A DNA stretch of 64,000 nt from Thalassotalea atypica. Its GTDB lineage: Bacteria > Pseudomonadota > Gammaproteobacteria > Enterobacterales > Alteromonadaceae. Shown here piece after piece: positions 28,512 to 37,898 of the stretch (position 1 is its first letter; every line of letters starts with the position of its first letter). Position numbers and translations under genes: made by a program. Location of the stretch: positions 2,232,001 through 2,296,000 of the forward strand of contig NZ_AP027364.1 in assembly GCF_030295975.1 (NCBI RefSeq). The letters run 5' to 3'. A model generated the notes under the pieces. The model searched no databases. It saw only the letters and a list, made by a program, of their open reading frames with translations, and was not told the DNA's origin.

Positions 28512-29557
28512 TAATATTCAGCCTTATATTCTTTAACTTTCAGTCCTTCTCGCATTTGCCCTACCGCAGCTGAAACAACTTTGTCTCCATCAGATAACCC
28601 CTCAGAGATAACAGCGGTGTCTCCAAGCAATTTAGCTACAACTATTTCGGTTTTATGAATCGTTTGATTTTCGCCATTAAATAACCAGGCACTAAACCCT
28701 GACGCTTTATCACCGACAAGTGCATTAACAGGAATAAGTAAAACACGTTGCTGTGTTTGTTTCGACATCACAGTGACTGTCGCTCTAGAGCCCTGATAAA
28801 AGGATGTGGTAGTTTCACCTTCAAGTGCAAAAGTAACACCATAGGTTTGTGTTATTGGGTCAGGCGTGGTTTGGTGTTCTACATAGTAAAGATCAAAGTC
28901 TTTTTCTTCACGACCAATAATGCGAGCAGTAGCAACTAAGTCACGGTTTCCAGCGTTCGCGGTCATAATGCGCTCGGGTACTTCGAAGGAAAAATACAGT
29001 TTTGATCTATCTTGCAAGTTAGCTAAAGTATCACCAGCTCTAATATAACTATTGTTTTCAGTGTATCGTTCTCCCACAACCGCATCAAACGGCGCAGTGA
29101 TCGTGCAATAGCTCAAATCTTGTTGTGCATTTTCTAACGCCAATTTAGTGATTGAATATTGAGATTTAGCATCATCAAGCTCTCGCTGCGATGCCACTTG
29201 TTTGGCAAATACCTCTTCAACACGTTTTAAATCACGAATAGCATCTTCAAAGCGAATTCTACTCTCATCAACTTTCCGTTGAAAAGGAGTTGGGTCAATT
29301 TTAGCCAGCACTTGCCCTTTTTTAACTTCACTTCCTTCAATTAAGTTCTCATAGACTAAACGACCGGACACTTCAAATTTCAAATCTACATCTTTTACCG
29401 CTTTAACCGTTGCGGGAAATTCATAACCATTATCAATTCCCGTTAAAGTCGCTCGAGAGAGCTGCACCACTTTCATTTCTTGTTCGATGTTTACGTTGTT
29501 TGGTTCGGTACAGGCTTGCAATAACAAGCAAATACCTATGGCTAAAATTCGAATCAC
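28511..29557 (-). CDS. RND periplasmic adaptor (membrane-fusion) lipoprotein
   Basis: 348 residues beginning with a lipoprotein signal (GICLLLQAC, Cys16). It has HlyD/AcrA-family architecture: a lipoyl half (EVSGRLVYENLIEGSEVKKGQVLAKIDP), a coiled-coil hairpin (about 95-150), then the second lipoyl half (YCTITAPFDAVVGERY) and a beta-barrel. It links the RND pump to an outer-membrane channel. The stop overlaps the pump start by one base. It is divergent from a TetR gene, with an inverted-repeat operator between them. Confidence 0.92.
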   Translation of the reverse strand: MIRILAIGICLLLQACTEPNNVNIEQEMKVVQLSRATLTGIDNGYEFPATVKAVKDVDLKFEVSGRLVYENLIEGSEVKKGQVLAKIDPTPFQRKVDESRIRFEDAIRDLKRVEEVFAKQVASQRELDDAKSQYSITKLALENAQQDLSYCTITAPFDAVVGERYTENNSYIRAGDTLANLQDRSKLYFSFEVPERIMTANAGNRDLVATARIIGREEKDFDLYYVEHQTTPDPITQTYGVTFALEGETTTSFYQGSRATVTVMSKQTQQRVLLIPVNALVGDKASGFSAWLFNGENQTIHKTEIVVAKLLGDTAVISEGLSDGDKVVSAAVGQMREGLKVKEYKAEY

Positions 29558-29617
29558 GCGAGCTCCAACATATTTTGGTCTGGGGTTAGCCAGATACTAA
29601 GTTGTGACAATTATAAC

Positions 29618-29652
29618 ACAGGTTTACACATTAACAACTTATGTAAACCTGT
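29618..29652. promoter_or_regulatory. Inverted-repeat operator, probable TetR site
   Basis: Perfect 11-base arms ACAGGTTTACA and TGTAAACCTGT are separated by 13 bases in the divergent space between the adaptor and TetR genes. The arrangement fits autoregulation and repression of the pump by the adjacent TetR protein. Confidence 0.65.
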
Positions 29653-29667
29653 TGTTTCTTTTGTCAA

Positions 29668-30285
29668 GTGAGGTTACTATGTGTAAATCCTTGTTCAATC
29701 AGAGAATGTGCTTTGCCAAATTCGACTGAAAAAATACTAAAAGCCGCCGTCGAGTGTTTTTTCCAGCATGGTTATAACACCGCTAATATATCAATGATCA
29801 GTCGGTATGCTGGAATATCTCGCGTCACTATCCACAAACAATTCAAATCTAAAGAAGATCTTTTTAGAGCCGTTGTACGCCAGCATATAGATGAAAGCAT
29901 GGCCAATCTCACTGTTTATCGCAACTCCGAACAAAATTTTTGGCAAGAAACTGAAAATATTATTCAAGAGCGTTGCGTAGAAATGTTTGAAGAAGTTCGA
30001 AGTGCATTAGTAAGGGCCGATTTGATGCACGCTGGACAAGAGTTTTGCCAAGACATTATTGAAGCAGAAGAAAGCTCTTTATTTAATTGTATTAAGCTGA
30101 GGTTAAACAAAGAGATCAATGCCAATCGATTAACCTTAGAGCGAGTCAATATGTCGGTAGATGACTTTGCAAGGATTTTAAAATCTGCCCCGCTTGGTCT
30201 AGCTGTCTCGAATCTGGACATCAACAACAATCAATTTGTAAAAAACCTAATGAAAATATTTAAAGAATCAACTCACCTGTCGTAA
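29668..30285 (+). CDS. TetR-family transcriptional regulator of the RND pump
   Basis: About 190-205 residues. The start is uncertain: the frame opens with GTG at 29668, but TTG at 29713 lies just before the conserved N-terminus (STEKILKAAVECFFQHGY) and is equally possible; no ATG is available in frame there. The helix-turn-helix NISMISRYAGISRVTIHKQFKSKEDLF is clear. The C-terminal two thirds is the helical ligand-binding domain. Divergent placement from the efflux genes with an inverted repeat between makes it their likely repressor, released by a pumped compound. Confidence 0.85.
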   Translation: MRLLCVNPCSIRECALPNSTEKILKAAVECFFQHGYNTANISMISRYAGISRVTIHKQFKSKEDLFRAVVRQHIDESMANLTVYRNSEQNFWQETENIIQERCVEMFEEVRSALVRADLMHAGQEFCQDIIEAEESSLFNCIKLRLNKEINANRLTLERVNMSVDDFARILKSAPLGLAVSNLDINNNQFVKNLMKIFKESTHLS

Positions 30286-30331
30286 CACTCATTTCAAAAA
30301 AACAGCCAAATACTCATTCATTTAGCACAAC

Positions 30332-31498
30332 TTATATTGCAAACGATCGAATCAACTTCGGCAAGTTAATTTGAAAATCTTCACTCTTCACTTCAGTTAC
30401 TATTTCAATTGCAGTAGATGCTAGATTGCAAAACTTTGGCTTAATCATAGCATTAAGCTTAGTACTATAAACCATAGCGATATTAGGCTTTAAAGGATTA
30501 TTTCTGTTTCCTTCCGTGATAATGGCTAGCCTATCATTTGACAGTGAAACTAAAGAGCCAACGGGATAAACGCCTAAAAACTTGATAAATTGATGGACCA
30601 ATTCAGCATCAAACTTATCCTTATTTGACAATAAATACCTCATCGCAGCCATAGGTTGAAGACCTTTTTTATATGGTTTATCGGCGGTCATTGCGTCGTA
30701 AACATCAACAATGGCAATAATACGCGCTAATTTAGATAATTGTGCTTTATCAACCCCCCTTGGATATCCTGATCCATCAAGTCGTTCATGATGGTTAACC
30801 ATCATGTCAATAATGACGTTATCGAGAAACTTGTCACGCTTACCCATTTCAATGCCCCAATGAATGTGTTTTTTAATTATCGAGGTTTCATTTTTGCTTA
30901 ACGCTGAGTTCTTATCGAGTATTGCTCTCGACACTCGAGCGCAGCCTATGTCATGAAACAATGCACCAAGCGCTATTTTGGTCAGCGTATTTTTACCCAT
31001 GCCTAAATACAAACCAAAGCCACAAACGAGTACAGCTGTATTGATAGAATGTTCCCACTGATAGTTTGACTGCTGTCTTATGCGGGTAAGCAAAGTTATC
31101 GCGTATTCGTTACGCATAACCGATTCGGTAATTTCACCCGCTAACACCTTAATGTTATCAGTCGTTAGTTTTTGGCCTGTTGCCGCTTGAGAAAACAGCT
31201 TTTTAACATTTTCAGTCGCTTGGTCATAAAGTTGCTGTGACTGAGCCAGCGCGTTAGTATAGCTTTCGCTACTCTGGAGCTGTGTATGAGATTTAGAGTT
31301 GTCATTCGCGGCATGAGATAGGTTTTCAGGTTCAAGCTTAACAACAATACTTACTGCTCCTTGCTTTTTAAGAAGCTCTATCGTGCGAGGTGAATTTACT
31401 TTGCCCTGATTTTTAACTTTATGTCTGCTGTTTTTTAATTTGATGTCTTGAACAAACATACCTACTTCAAGTTCATCAATCGGTATCGTCTTAAGCAT
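30332..31498 (-). CDS. HD-GYP domain cyclic-di-GMP phosphodiesterase
   Basis: 388 residues. The N-terminus (MLKTIPIDELEVGMFVQDI, about 1-120) is a DUF3391-type domain, and the HD-GYP domain covers about 140-330 with intact HDIGCARVSR, the HH pair in NHHERLDGSGYPRG, and the following DVYDAMTADKPYK. HD-GYP enzymes hydrolyse cyclic-di-GMP with a di- or tri-metal centre. All visible metal and GYP residues are kept, so it should be active. It converges on the TetR gene, with 46 bases between and no clear terminator. Confidence 0.9.
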   Translation of the reverse strand: MLKTIPIDELEVGMFVQDIKLKNSRHKVKNQGKVNSPRTIELLKKQGAVSIVVKLEPENLSHAANDNSKSHTQLQSSESYTNALAQSQQLYDQATENVKKLFSQAATGQKLTTDNIKVLAGEITESVMRNEYAITLLTRIRQQSNYQWEHSINTAVLVCGFGLYLGMGKNTLTKIALGALFHDIGCARVSRAILDKNSALSKNETSIIKKHIHWGIEMGKRDKFLDNVIIDMMVNHHERLDGSGYPRGVDKAQLSKLARIIAIVDVYDAMTADKPYKKGLQPMAAMRYLLSNKDKFDAELVHQFIKFLGVYPVGSLVSLSNDRLAIITEGNRNNPLKPNIAMVYSTKLNAMIKPKFCNLASTAIEIVTEVKSEDFQINLPKLIRSFAI

Positions 31499-31702
31499 TT
31501 CATACTACTGCTTTTTATTATTATGCGTCTATACTTGCTCATTTTTAAGTCAAATACAAATTTGACGATAGTTGAGCATAACTTGCCTTAAGTTATTTTC
31601 TAATTCATTGAATGCGCCCAAAAACTATGCACCAAAAAGGTCAAAACGGTAATAGCTAGCCTCTTTATAAACTATTTAATCTACCTAAAGACTATACAAC
31701 GA

Positions 31703-32653
31703 CTAATATTGTCCTATCGTTTTATCTTTCCAAGCGTTGATCAAAAACGAAGAAATCGAATCACCACTGCTCATTTTGAATCCCATCTGGTTTTCAGCAT
31801 TTTTATTATCAGCAAATTCTTGTAGTTGTTGTCTGGTAAACCAATGCGCTTGCTCTAAATCATCATGACTAACATCAATATCTTGACTCGTTGCTGTAGC
31901 GACAAATCCCAACATGATTGACGCAGGAAACGGCCAGGGCTGCGAAGTTACGTAAACAGGGTTTTCCACTTTAACGTGTGTTTCTTCATCGACCTCTCTT
32001 ATGACCGCTTGTTCTAAAGTTTCGCCGGGGTCAACAAAACCAGCCAAAGTTGAGTAAACACCTTGTGGCCAACTGGCTTGTCGACCAAGCAAACATCGCG
32101 GAATGCCGTCTTCGAAAAGGCGCTCTACTAACATAATTACAGCGGGATCCGTTCTAGGAAAGCTCATGTTACGACAATTAGTACATTTTCTTGCATGACC
32201 CGCTTCTGTCGAGCGATTCATATTACCGCAAAGTCCACAATACTGATGCGTGTTGTGCCAGTGCACCAGCCCTTTAGCTAAGGCCAAAATAGCAGCATCA
32301 AGTAAGTTGAGTAATGGGGTTGCTTGACGTAAAGGCAACCACTGGCCTATTTCCATCAACTCTTCCTGAGTTGAAAACCTAAGCTTATTAAAGTCAATGG
32401 CAAAAAAGGAGCCTGAATTATTGGTGTGATCACTATTCTTCCCTAGATAAATACAGCTGTCTAAGTTCAATGTTGCCAATTTCGACTTTTCAATAAAAAG
32501 TGGTTCAACTGACTCTTTAGCGAAAAAACTTTTTCCATCATTAATTAGGCAAAATACGGTATCTTTATGATTAAATTGCTTTTTAAGCCATGCGCTATTC
32601 TTTCTCTCATTAGTACAGCGCTCTAACGGCATATGGGTATACGGTAAATTCAC
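31703..32653 (-). CDS. nudC: NudC, NAD+ diphosphatase / RNA deNADding Nudix enzyme
   Basis: 316 residues. A four-Cys zinc ribbon (CGLCGN and CTNCRN) precedes the Nudix domain. The Nudix box runs GFVDPGETLEQAVIREVDEET, and the NudC-specific SQPWPFPASIMLGF follows it. NudC cuts NAD(H) into NMN(H) and AMP and removes NAD caps from RNA. In the box the last consensus Gly is replaced (EETHV instead of EESGV), which is outside the metal-binding glutamates. Its start overlaps the upstream HxlR gene by four bases, so the two are translated as one unit. Confidence 0.92.
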   Translation of the reverse strand: MNLPYTHMPLERCTNERKNSAWLKKQFNHKDTVFCLINDGKSFFAKESVEPLFIEKSKLATLNLDSCIYLGKNSDHTNNSGSFFAIDFNKLRFSTQEELMEIGQWLPLRQATPLLNLLDAAILALAKGLVHWHNTHQYCGLCGNMNRSTEAGHARKCTNCRNMSFPRTDPAVIMLVERLFEDGIPRCLLGRQASWPQGVYSTLAGFVDPGETLEQAVIREVDEETHVKVENPVYVTSQPWPFPASIMLGFVATATSQDIDVSHDDLEQAHWFTRQQLQEFADNKNAENQMGFKMSSGDSISSFLINAWKDKTIGQY

Positions 32654-32991
32654 TGCAATACTTCCTTACTTAGATGATTTGCCCATTGTTTTGACCAATC
32701 ACCTAACGGCAATACAATCTCAAACAAATGTGTCCCTAATGTTGATAGTTGATATCCCTCTTTATGTAACTCAACTAGCTGCAACGCTTTTAGTTCTTTC
32801 AATCGGGTATTTAATAGTGTCGGTGATATTTTTTCACAGCGTTGTTGAAGCTCTCTGAATGTAGCGGGACCTTCGCTCAAATTCCAAATAATCCCTAAGC
32901 CCCATGTTCGGCCAAGCAAATCAAGCAACGCCATAATAGGCTTACCCGTGGCGGAGCCTCGAACTCTTGTACCTGGAATGGGTAATGGCAT
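32650..32991 (-). CDS. HxlR-family winged-helix regulator
   Basis: 113 residues. The winged helix spans about 20-95: LLGRTWGLGIIWNLSEGPATFRELQQ, then ISPTLLNTRLKELKALQLV as recognition helix, and a GYQLSTLG wing. HxlR proteins are small dimeric regulators, often redox- or aldehyde-responsive, but this one lacks the conserved N-terminal cysteine typical of HypR-type sensors. It is coupled to nudC by a four-base overlap. Palindromes lie 32-65 bases upstream and are plausible autoregulatory sites. Confidence 0.8.
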   Translation of the reverse strand: MPLPIPGTRVRGSATGKPIMALLDLLGRTWGLGIIWNLSEGPATFRELQQRCEKISPTLLNTRLKELKALQLVELHKEGYQLSTLGTHLFEIVLPLGDWSKQWANHLSKEVLQ

Positions 32992-33022
32992 ATACCACCT
33001 ATCAGTTGTTTTGATTACCTAA

Positions 33023-33056
33023 TGCTACAATATATGTAGCACCATTCCAAGAATGG
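33023..33056. promoter_or_regulatory. Two adjacent palindromes upstream of the HxlR/nudC operon
   Basis: TGCTACA-N5-TGTAGCA (33023-33041) is followed directly by CCATTC-N3-GAATGG (33042-33056). Either could be the operator of the HxlR protein, whose gene starts 32 bases away on the minus strand. Confidence 0.5.
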
Positions 33057-33101
33057 TTTTGTCTCATGTATATTTTGAATTTACTTTGTTTATCTCATGT
33101 G

Positions 33102-33115
33102 TCGCAATTATGCGA
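33102..33115. promoter_or_regulatory. Palindrome, possible upstream activating site of the ABC operon
   Basis: TCGCA-N4-TGCGA lies roughly 110 bases upstream of a sigma-54-like promoter element. That is a plausible enhancer distance for the NtrC-type regulator encoded at 37899. Confidence 0.35.
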
Positions 33116-33212
33116 AACCATCGCTATATAACTGTCCCGATATCGACACACCTATATTACTGAGCTGGCCGCTAATTCAATAATATTCATAAATATCAGC
33201 AATTAACCAAAT

Positions 33213-33228
33213 CGGCATGCTACTTGTA
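33213..33228 (+). promoter_or_regulatory. Sigma-54-like promoter element before the ABC exporter operon
   Basis: CGGCATGCTACTTGTA resembles TGGCAYRN4TTGCW with two mismatches, one of them in the -12 GC. It is 45 bases upstream of the adaptor start codon. The presence of an NtrC-type regulator in the locus makes it worth noting. Confidence 0.35.
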
Positions 33229-33272
33229 ACTATTTTTCAATAACTAAGCTTAGATAGGTTTATAGATAAATT

Positions 33273-34529
33273 ATGGATGTCGTACGAAAAAGTAGTTCAG
33301 CCCCTTGGTGGCGCAAGTATTGGTATGTAGCCGCCATTAGTTTGGTTATTGTTAGCCTATACGTCGTCAAGAGCATACTTGGTGATGCATCATATATTGT
33401 ACAAAGAAATGAATTGCTCACAGCCACGGTAGAGCAAGGCAATTTTCGCGTCAATGTGCGAGCAACTGGCGTATTAAAACCACAAGACATACGTTGGGTA
33501 TCTTCACAAGTTTCAGGACGTGTTGAACAGGTTTTCATTAAAGCTGGCACGCATGTCGCCAAGGGGCAAATTCTGATGCAATTGTCTAACCCTGAATTAC
33601 ATCGTTCACTTGAACAGGCTCGGTGGGATCTAGCTGCAACCAGAGCAGAAAGCCACGCATCTTATGTTGCCCTAGAGTCACAACTTGTCGATCTTGAAAA
33701 CACAGTATTGGCAGCAAATTACAGTTATCAAGGCGCCAAACTAAAACTTGATGCGGAAACCCAATTACTTAAACAAGGAAATGGCACGGTGTCAGCACTA
33801 GATTATCAACGTAGTCAACTGACAGTTAAACAACAACACCAATACTGGCAATCTCAGATAGAAAAAGTCGAGAAGATGAAAGCTAACCTTTCAGCTACAA
33901 AAACGGCTCATAATGCTCGCCTTGGCCTATTAGAAAACAATCACTCACGCATTAAAGATCAGGTAAGTGCCTTGACGATAAAAGCTACAACAGACGGCGT
34001 AGTACAAACCGTATCACTTGAGTTAGGTGAAAGAGCACAAGTCGGTGATAGTGTCATGTTAATCGCAGATCAACGTACGTTATTTGCCGAGCTTCAAGTT
34101 CAAGAAGTTAAAGTGAGAGACATTGCTATAGATCAATTAGTAATTATTGATACTCGAACAAGCCAAATATCTGGCAAAGTGATCCGAATTGATCCTGCCG
34201 TGAATGGCGGAATGGTACAAGTTGATGTAGCGCTAACGAGCGAATTACCACAAGAAGCACGCCCAGATCTAACTGTCGACGGTAACATCGAAATCAGTAA
34301 CATTGAAAACGCGCTGTATCTGAAGCGCCCTGCTTTTGCACCTCGTTTTAGTCAGACTAACTTGTACAAACTGTCCAGTGACAATCAATTCGCCCAAAAG
34401 CATCTTGTTAGCTTAGGACAAAGTTCGGTCAACCAAATTCAAATAATTTCAGGATTAAGTGCTGGTGATCACGTGATCATCTCAGACACCTCTAGTTGGC
34501 AAGAACATAACGAAATAATGATTAACTGA
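33273..34529 (+). CDS. Periplasmic adaptor of MacAB-like ABC exporter
   Basis: 418 residues, HlyD/MacA family. One N-terminal membrane helix (about 15-34) is followed by a lipoyl half (SSQVSGRVEQVFIKAGTHVAKGQILM), a long coiled-coil hairpin (about 110-215), a second lipoyl half (IKATTDGVVQTVSLELGERAQVGD), a beta-barrel and a membrane-proximal domain. It is the first gene of a five-gene same-strand series with the ATPase, permease, response regulator and kinase. It probably joins the inner-membrane ABC permease to an outer-membrane channel. Substrate unknown. Confidence 0.9.
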   Translation: MDVVRKSSSAPWWRKYWYVAAISLVIVSLYVVKSILGDASYIVQRNELLTATVEQGNFRVNVRATGVLKPQDIRWVSSQVSGRVEQVFIKAGTHVAKGQILMQLSNPELHRSLEQARWDLAATRAESHASYVALESQLVDLENTVLAANYSYQGAKLKLDAETQLLKQGNGTVSALDYQRSQLTVKQQHQYWQSQIEKVEKMKANLSATKTAHNARLGLLENNHSRIKDQVSALTIKATTDGVVQTVSLELGERAQVGDSVMLIADQRTLFAELQVQEVKVRDIAIDQLVIIDTRTSQISGKVIRIDPAVNGGMVQVDVALTSELPQEARPDLTVDGNIEISNIENALYLKRPAFAPRFSQTNLYKLSSDNQFAQKHLVSLGQSSVNQIQIISGLSAGDHVIISDTSSWQEHNEIMIN

Positions 34530-34582
34530 TATTAAATGTGCATATGACATTGAATAATAGACAAATATTACGGAGAGACAAA

Positions 34583-35338
34583 ATGACGGCATTGATTGAA
34601 CTAACCAATATCAGCAAAACCTTTTTAACGGAAGAAATTGAAACGCGCGCGCTAAATAATATCAACATAACCATCAATAAAGGTGAATATTTATCATTAA
34701 GCGGACAGTCAGGTTGTGGCAAGTCAACCTTACTGTCATTACTTGGTTTACTTGACGCACCTACAGAAGGTCGCTACCTAATCAACGATACCGATATGTC
34801 GGGATTAAACAGAGATCAAAGGGCAAAAATTAGAAGCGAACAAATTGGATTTGTTTTTCAGTCATTTAATTTGATTTCTGATCTCACGGTTGTTGAAAAT
34901 GTCATGCTGCCGTTAACTTACCAGTCAGGACTATCAAAACAAGCGATCTTAGATAAGGTGAATGAAGTCTTGGAAAAAGTACAAATGTCCCATCGAAAAA
35001 ATCACTACCCCTCTCAACTTTCTGGTGGACAACAGCAACGCGTCGCGGTGGCAAGGGCCTTAGTAAATGACCCAACCATTATCCTTGCTGATGAGCCGAC
35101 AGGTAATTTAGATTCAGCTAACGCTGAAGCAGTGTTGCAGCTCTTTGATCAATTACATCAAGATGGCGCAACCATTTGTATGGTGACTCACGACCCCGCT
35201 TCGGCGAAGCGCGCTAGCCGTTGTTTGGAAATGTTCGATGGTAGACTTATTGCCGACAATGCCAACCCACAAACTAAGGAAAAACTCGATAGTCCAGCTA
35301 CTTTAGCCAAAGAAATACCTGAACTAGTAGCGGGATAG
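34583..35338 (+). CDS. ABC transporter ATP-binding protein (MacB/LolD type)
   Basis: 251 residues from the ATG 34583, chosen because CGGAGAG stands at ideal spacing and the family N-terminus ([14 protein letters not shown]) follows; a longer frame starts at 34538. Walker A is SGQSGCGKS, the Q-loop is in FVFQSFNLI, the ABC signature is LSGGQQQRV, Walker B is [13 protein letters not shown], and the switch His is in MVTHDP. This is the NatA-like ATPase type that powers FtsX/MacB-fold permeases. It lies between the adaptor and permease genes. Confidence 0.95.
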   Translation: MTALIELTNISKTFLTEEIETRALNNINITINKGEYLSLSGQSGCGKSTLLSLLGLLDAPTEGRYLINDTDMSGLNRDQRAKIRSEQIGFVFQSFNLISDLTVVENVMLPLTYQSGLSKQAILDKVNEVLEKVQMSHRKNHYPSQLSGGQQQRVAVARALVNDPTIILADEPTGNLDSANAEAVLQLFDQLHQDGATICMVTHDPASAKRASRCLEMFDGRLIADNANPQTKEKLDSPATLAKEIPELVAG

Positions 35339-35348
35339 GAGCACCACC

Positions 35349-37772
35349 ATGTCAGTATTAATCGATATTAAGTACGCTATTCGCCTGCTTTACAAATCAC
35401 CTAAATTTACGGCGATGACCTTAGCAGTGTTAATAGGCGGGTTATCTATTAGCTTATTCACCTTTTCATTTTTCTATTCTGTTGTATACAAAGCCCTACC
35501 CATACCTGAAGGTGAAACAGCCATGTCTGTTTCGGTCTTTAAAGATGGCCAATACGATTTAATAACCGGGAATGAATACGCTAATGTAAAAGACCAACTG
35601 ACTAGTTTTTCTGAGTTTGGTATATACATTAATCGTGATATCAGATTGTCAATCGAGCAGTCAGGCAAAGGTATAGACGGAAGTTATGTAAGAGCTGGTT
35701 TTTTTGAATTTAGCCGCACCCAACCAATTATCGGACGCACCATTAATGCCGACGACACAAAAATAGGCGCGGAGCCAGTGACACTCATCAGTTACCAAGT
35801 TTGGCAAAATGAACTCAATGGTGATGAAGATGTGTTATCGAAGACCCTAATACTCAATGGGCAAGTAACTAGCGTCATTGGCGTTATGCCTAAAGGCTAT
35901 CGTTTTCCAAACAAAGAGCAGCTTTGGTTGCCTCTATCAGATGACGTACTTAATGAAACACCCAAATCGACAGATAGTTATTACGCATTTGGCCGAATTA
36001 AACGCTCAGTTAATTTAGCCCAGGCCGAACTAGAGCTTAGCCAAGCAATAAACCGAGTGCATCAAAATAATATCAAGCTATACGATTTACCCGACGTGGA
36101 TAAAGTAGCAAAGATCATGACCTTTCAAATGGCACAAACGGGTGGGCAAGGTACTGTTGTTTTCGCATTTTTAAATACCGTTTCATGGTTAATCATGTTA
36201 CTCGCCTGTATCAACGTGGGTAACTTATTATTGGCTAGAGCGGTAGAACGTCAAAAAGAAACCGCTATACGAGCGGCACTGGGAGCTACCACCTTCCGTT
36301 TGGTTAGTCAACTCATGTGGGAAGGGATCATCATTTCAATTATTGGCGGCATCTTATCATTGTTGCTTGTGGGAGCGGCATTAGATTATACCGAGATATT
36401 ACTGCACTCTTGGTTGCCTAGTGGCGGTTCCTTTTGGTGGCATTGGGGCATGGACAGCGAAACCGTGATGATGGCAGTGGTGTTTACTTTAGTCACCATT
36501 GTTCTGTCGTCATTACTCCCTGCCTGGCGCTCAGCCAGACAAGACATTAATCTAGCATTAAGAGACGGTACCCGAGGTGCAAAAAGTAAAAAAGCAGGAC
36601 GCATCTCCAAAATTTTAGTAACAACACAAGTGTTTCTAGTGGCCCTATTAATGCTCATCGGTTCTATTTCAGGGTTTATTGCACATAAGTTCATTAATTT
36701 GGAGTTAGGTGATGATTATACTGACGTTATCACTGCACGTATGACTATTCCTGAGAACAAATACTCTCAGCCTGAACAGCAAACGGCGCTAATTCAAACA
36801 TTAATGGAACAAGTAAAACAGCACCCTCAAGTGACTAATGTTGTTACTAATAATTGGATAGGCTCAATGAAGTTAACCATCACAGGGCTTGATTACGGCG
36901 CGGAAGAAGACAAGCCGTTGGTTGATACCATCAGTGTGATCGGTGAAACGTCTACAGTCGGTGTAAACTTAGTGGCTGGTCGCCAGTTTTCAAGGCTCGA
37001 TAAGTTGGGCAGTCGCAAAACAGCAATCATCAGTCAGTCAATGGCAAATAGATATTGGCCCGGCGAGTCACCGTTAGAAAAGGACTTTACTATTACGATA
37101 GACGATAAAGATGAGCAGTTGTATATCGTTGGTGTTGTTACCGATCGAATGAATCCAAGCACCTTATTTAGCAAACTAGACAGTGCAGACGAGATATACG
37201 TGTCTGGCTTACAATTCGCCAGTACATTTCAAATTTTTTATTATCATGTTTTGCCCAACGCCAAAAACGTTGAAGAGATATTTTATCAAGCCATGTTCAA
37301 AGTCGATCGGAATATCGAATTAACGTTTCAAGTACAACCGGCGATTAATAACCGAAATAAAATGCGAGAGTCGATGAAATTACTATCCAATATTACCTTT
37401 GGTACTGGGTTTATCGCGCTGTTATTGGCAATGGTTGGTATTTATGGCTTAACTGCAAATGCAGTCGCCCAACGTACTCATGAAGTTGGCATTAGACGCG
37501 CTGTAGGTGCAAGCGATAGGGACATTATCTACATGTTCTTAAAGCAAGGCGCTAGACAGCTCATCATTGGTCTAGGACTCGCTTTGGTCATATTTGCATT
37601 GCTGGCGTATGGCTTTCATAATTTTACCCTAGGGCTTTTCCCTGTGTCTTTCTACTTTATATTGGCGATTGGCGTGGTTACCGCCTTGTCTGTGGTTGTG
37701 ATGTTTGCCATTTTTATGCCTACCACGCGAGCAGTCAAGATGGAGCCTAGTTTAGCATTAAGGTACGAGTAA
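35349..37772 (+). CDS. ABC transporter permease, MacB/FtsX fold (two-repeat)
   Basis: 807 residues built of two MacB_PCD-FtsX repeats. Each has a membrane helix (about 20-42 and about 425-445), a periplasmic core domain, and three helices in the FtsX block (about 275-400 and about 685-795). Conserved phrases RQKETAIRAALGAT and RTHEVGIRRAVGAS mark the coupling helices of each repeat. MacB-like mechanotransmission exporters drive peptides, lipids or antibiotics through a periplasmic adaptor. It starts 10 bases after the ATPase gene with GGAG as Shine-Dalgarno. Confidence 0.92.
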   Translation: MSVLIDIKYAIRLLYKSPKFTAMTLAVLIGGLSISLFTFSFFYSVVYKALPIPEGETAMSVSVFKDGQYDLITGNEYANVKDQLTSFSEFGIYINRDIRLSIEQSGKGIDGSYVRAGFFEFSRTQPIIGRTINADDTKIGAEPVTLISYQVWQNELNGDEDVLSKTLILNGQVTSVIGVMPKGYRFPNKEQLWLPLSDDVLNETPKSTDSYYAFGRIKRSVNLAQAELELSQAINRVHQNNIKLYDLPDVDKVAKIMTFQMAQTGGQGTVVFAFLNTVSWLIMLLACINVGNLLLARAVERQKETAIRAALGATTFRLVSQLMWEGIIISIIGGILSLLLVGAALDYTEILLHSWLPSGGSFWWHWGMDSETVMMAVVFTLVTIVLSSLLPAWRSARQDINLALRDGTRGAKSKKAGRISKILVTTQVFLVALLMLIGSISGFIAHKFINLELGDDYTDVITARMTIPENKYSQPEQQTALIQTLMEQVKQHPQVTNVVTNNWIGSMKLTITGLDYGAEEDKPLVDTISVIGETSTVGVNLVAGRQFSRLDKLGSRKTAIISQSMANRYWPGESPLEKDFTITIDDKDEQLYIVGVVTDRMNPSTLFSKLDSADEIYVSGLQFASTFQIFYYHVLPNAKNVEEIFYQAMFKVDRNIELTFQVQPAINNRNKMRESMKLLSNITFGTGFIALLLAMVGIYGLTANAVAQRTHEVGIRRAVGASDRDIIYMFLKQGARQLIIGLGLALVIFALLAYGFHNFTLGLFPVSFYFILAIGVVTALSVVVMFAIFMPTTRAVKMEPSLALRYE

Positions 37773-37789
37773 ACTTTATTAATGTGTTG

Positions 37790-37820
37790 TTTGTTAGCCG
37801 CTTATATGGCGGCTAACAAA
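37790..37820. repeat. Inverted repeat between permease and response-regulator genes
   Basis: Twelve-base arms TTTGTTAGCCGC and GCGGCTAACAAA enclose seven bases. There is no T-run on the + strand, so it may be an attenuator or mRNA stabiliser separating exporter and regulator expression rather than a full terminator. Confidence 0.6.
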
Positions 37821-37898
37821 ATTCTGCACGCAACATAACTTGCATTAAAGATTGATATTTTCTATCGTAATCCCACGTATACCTAGGTTAAACACTAA

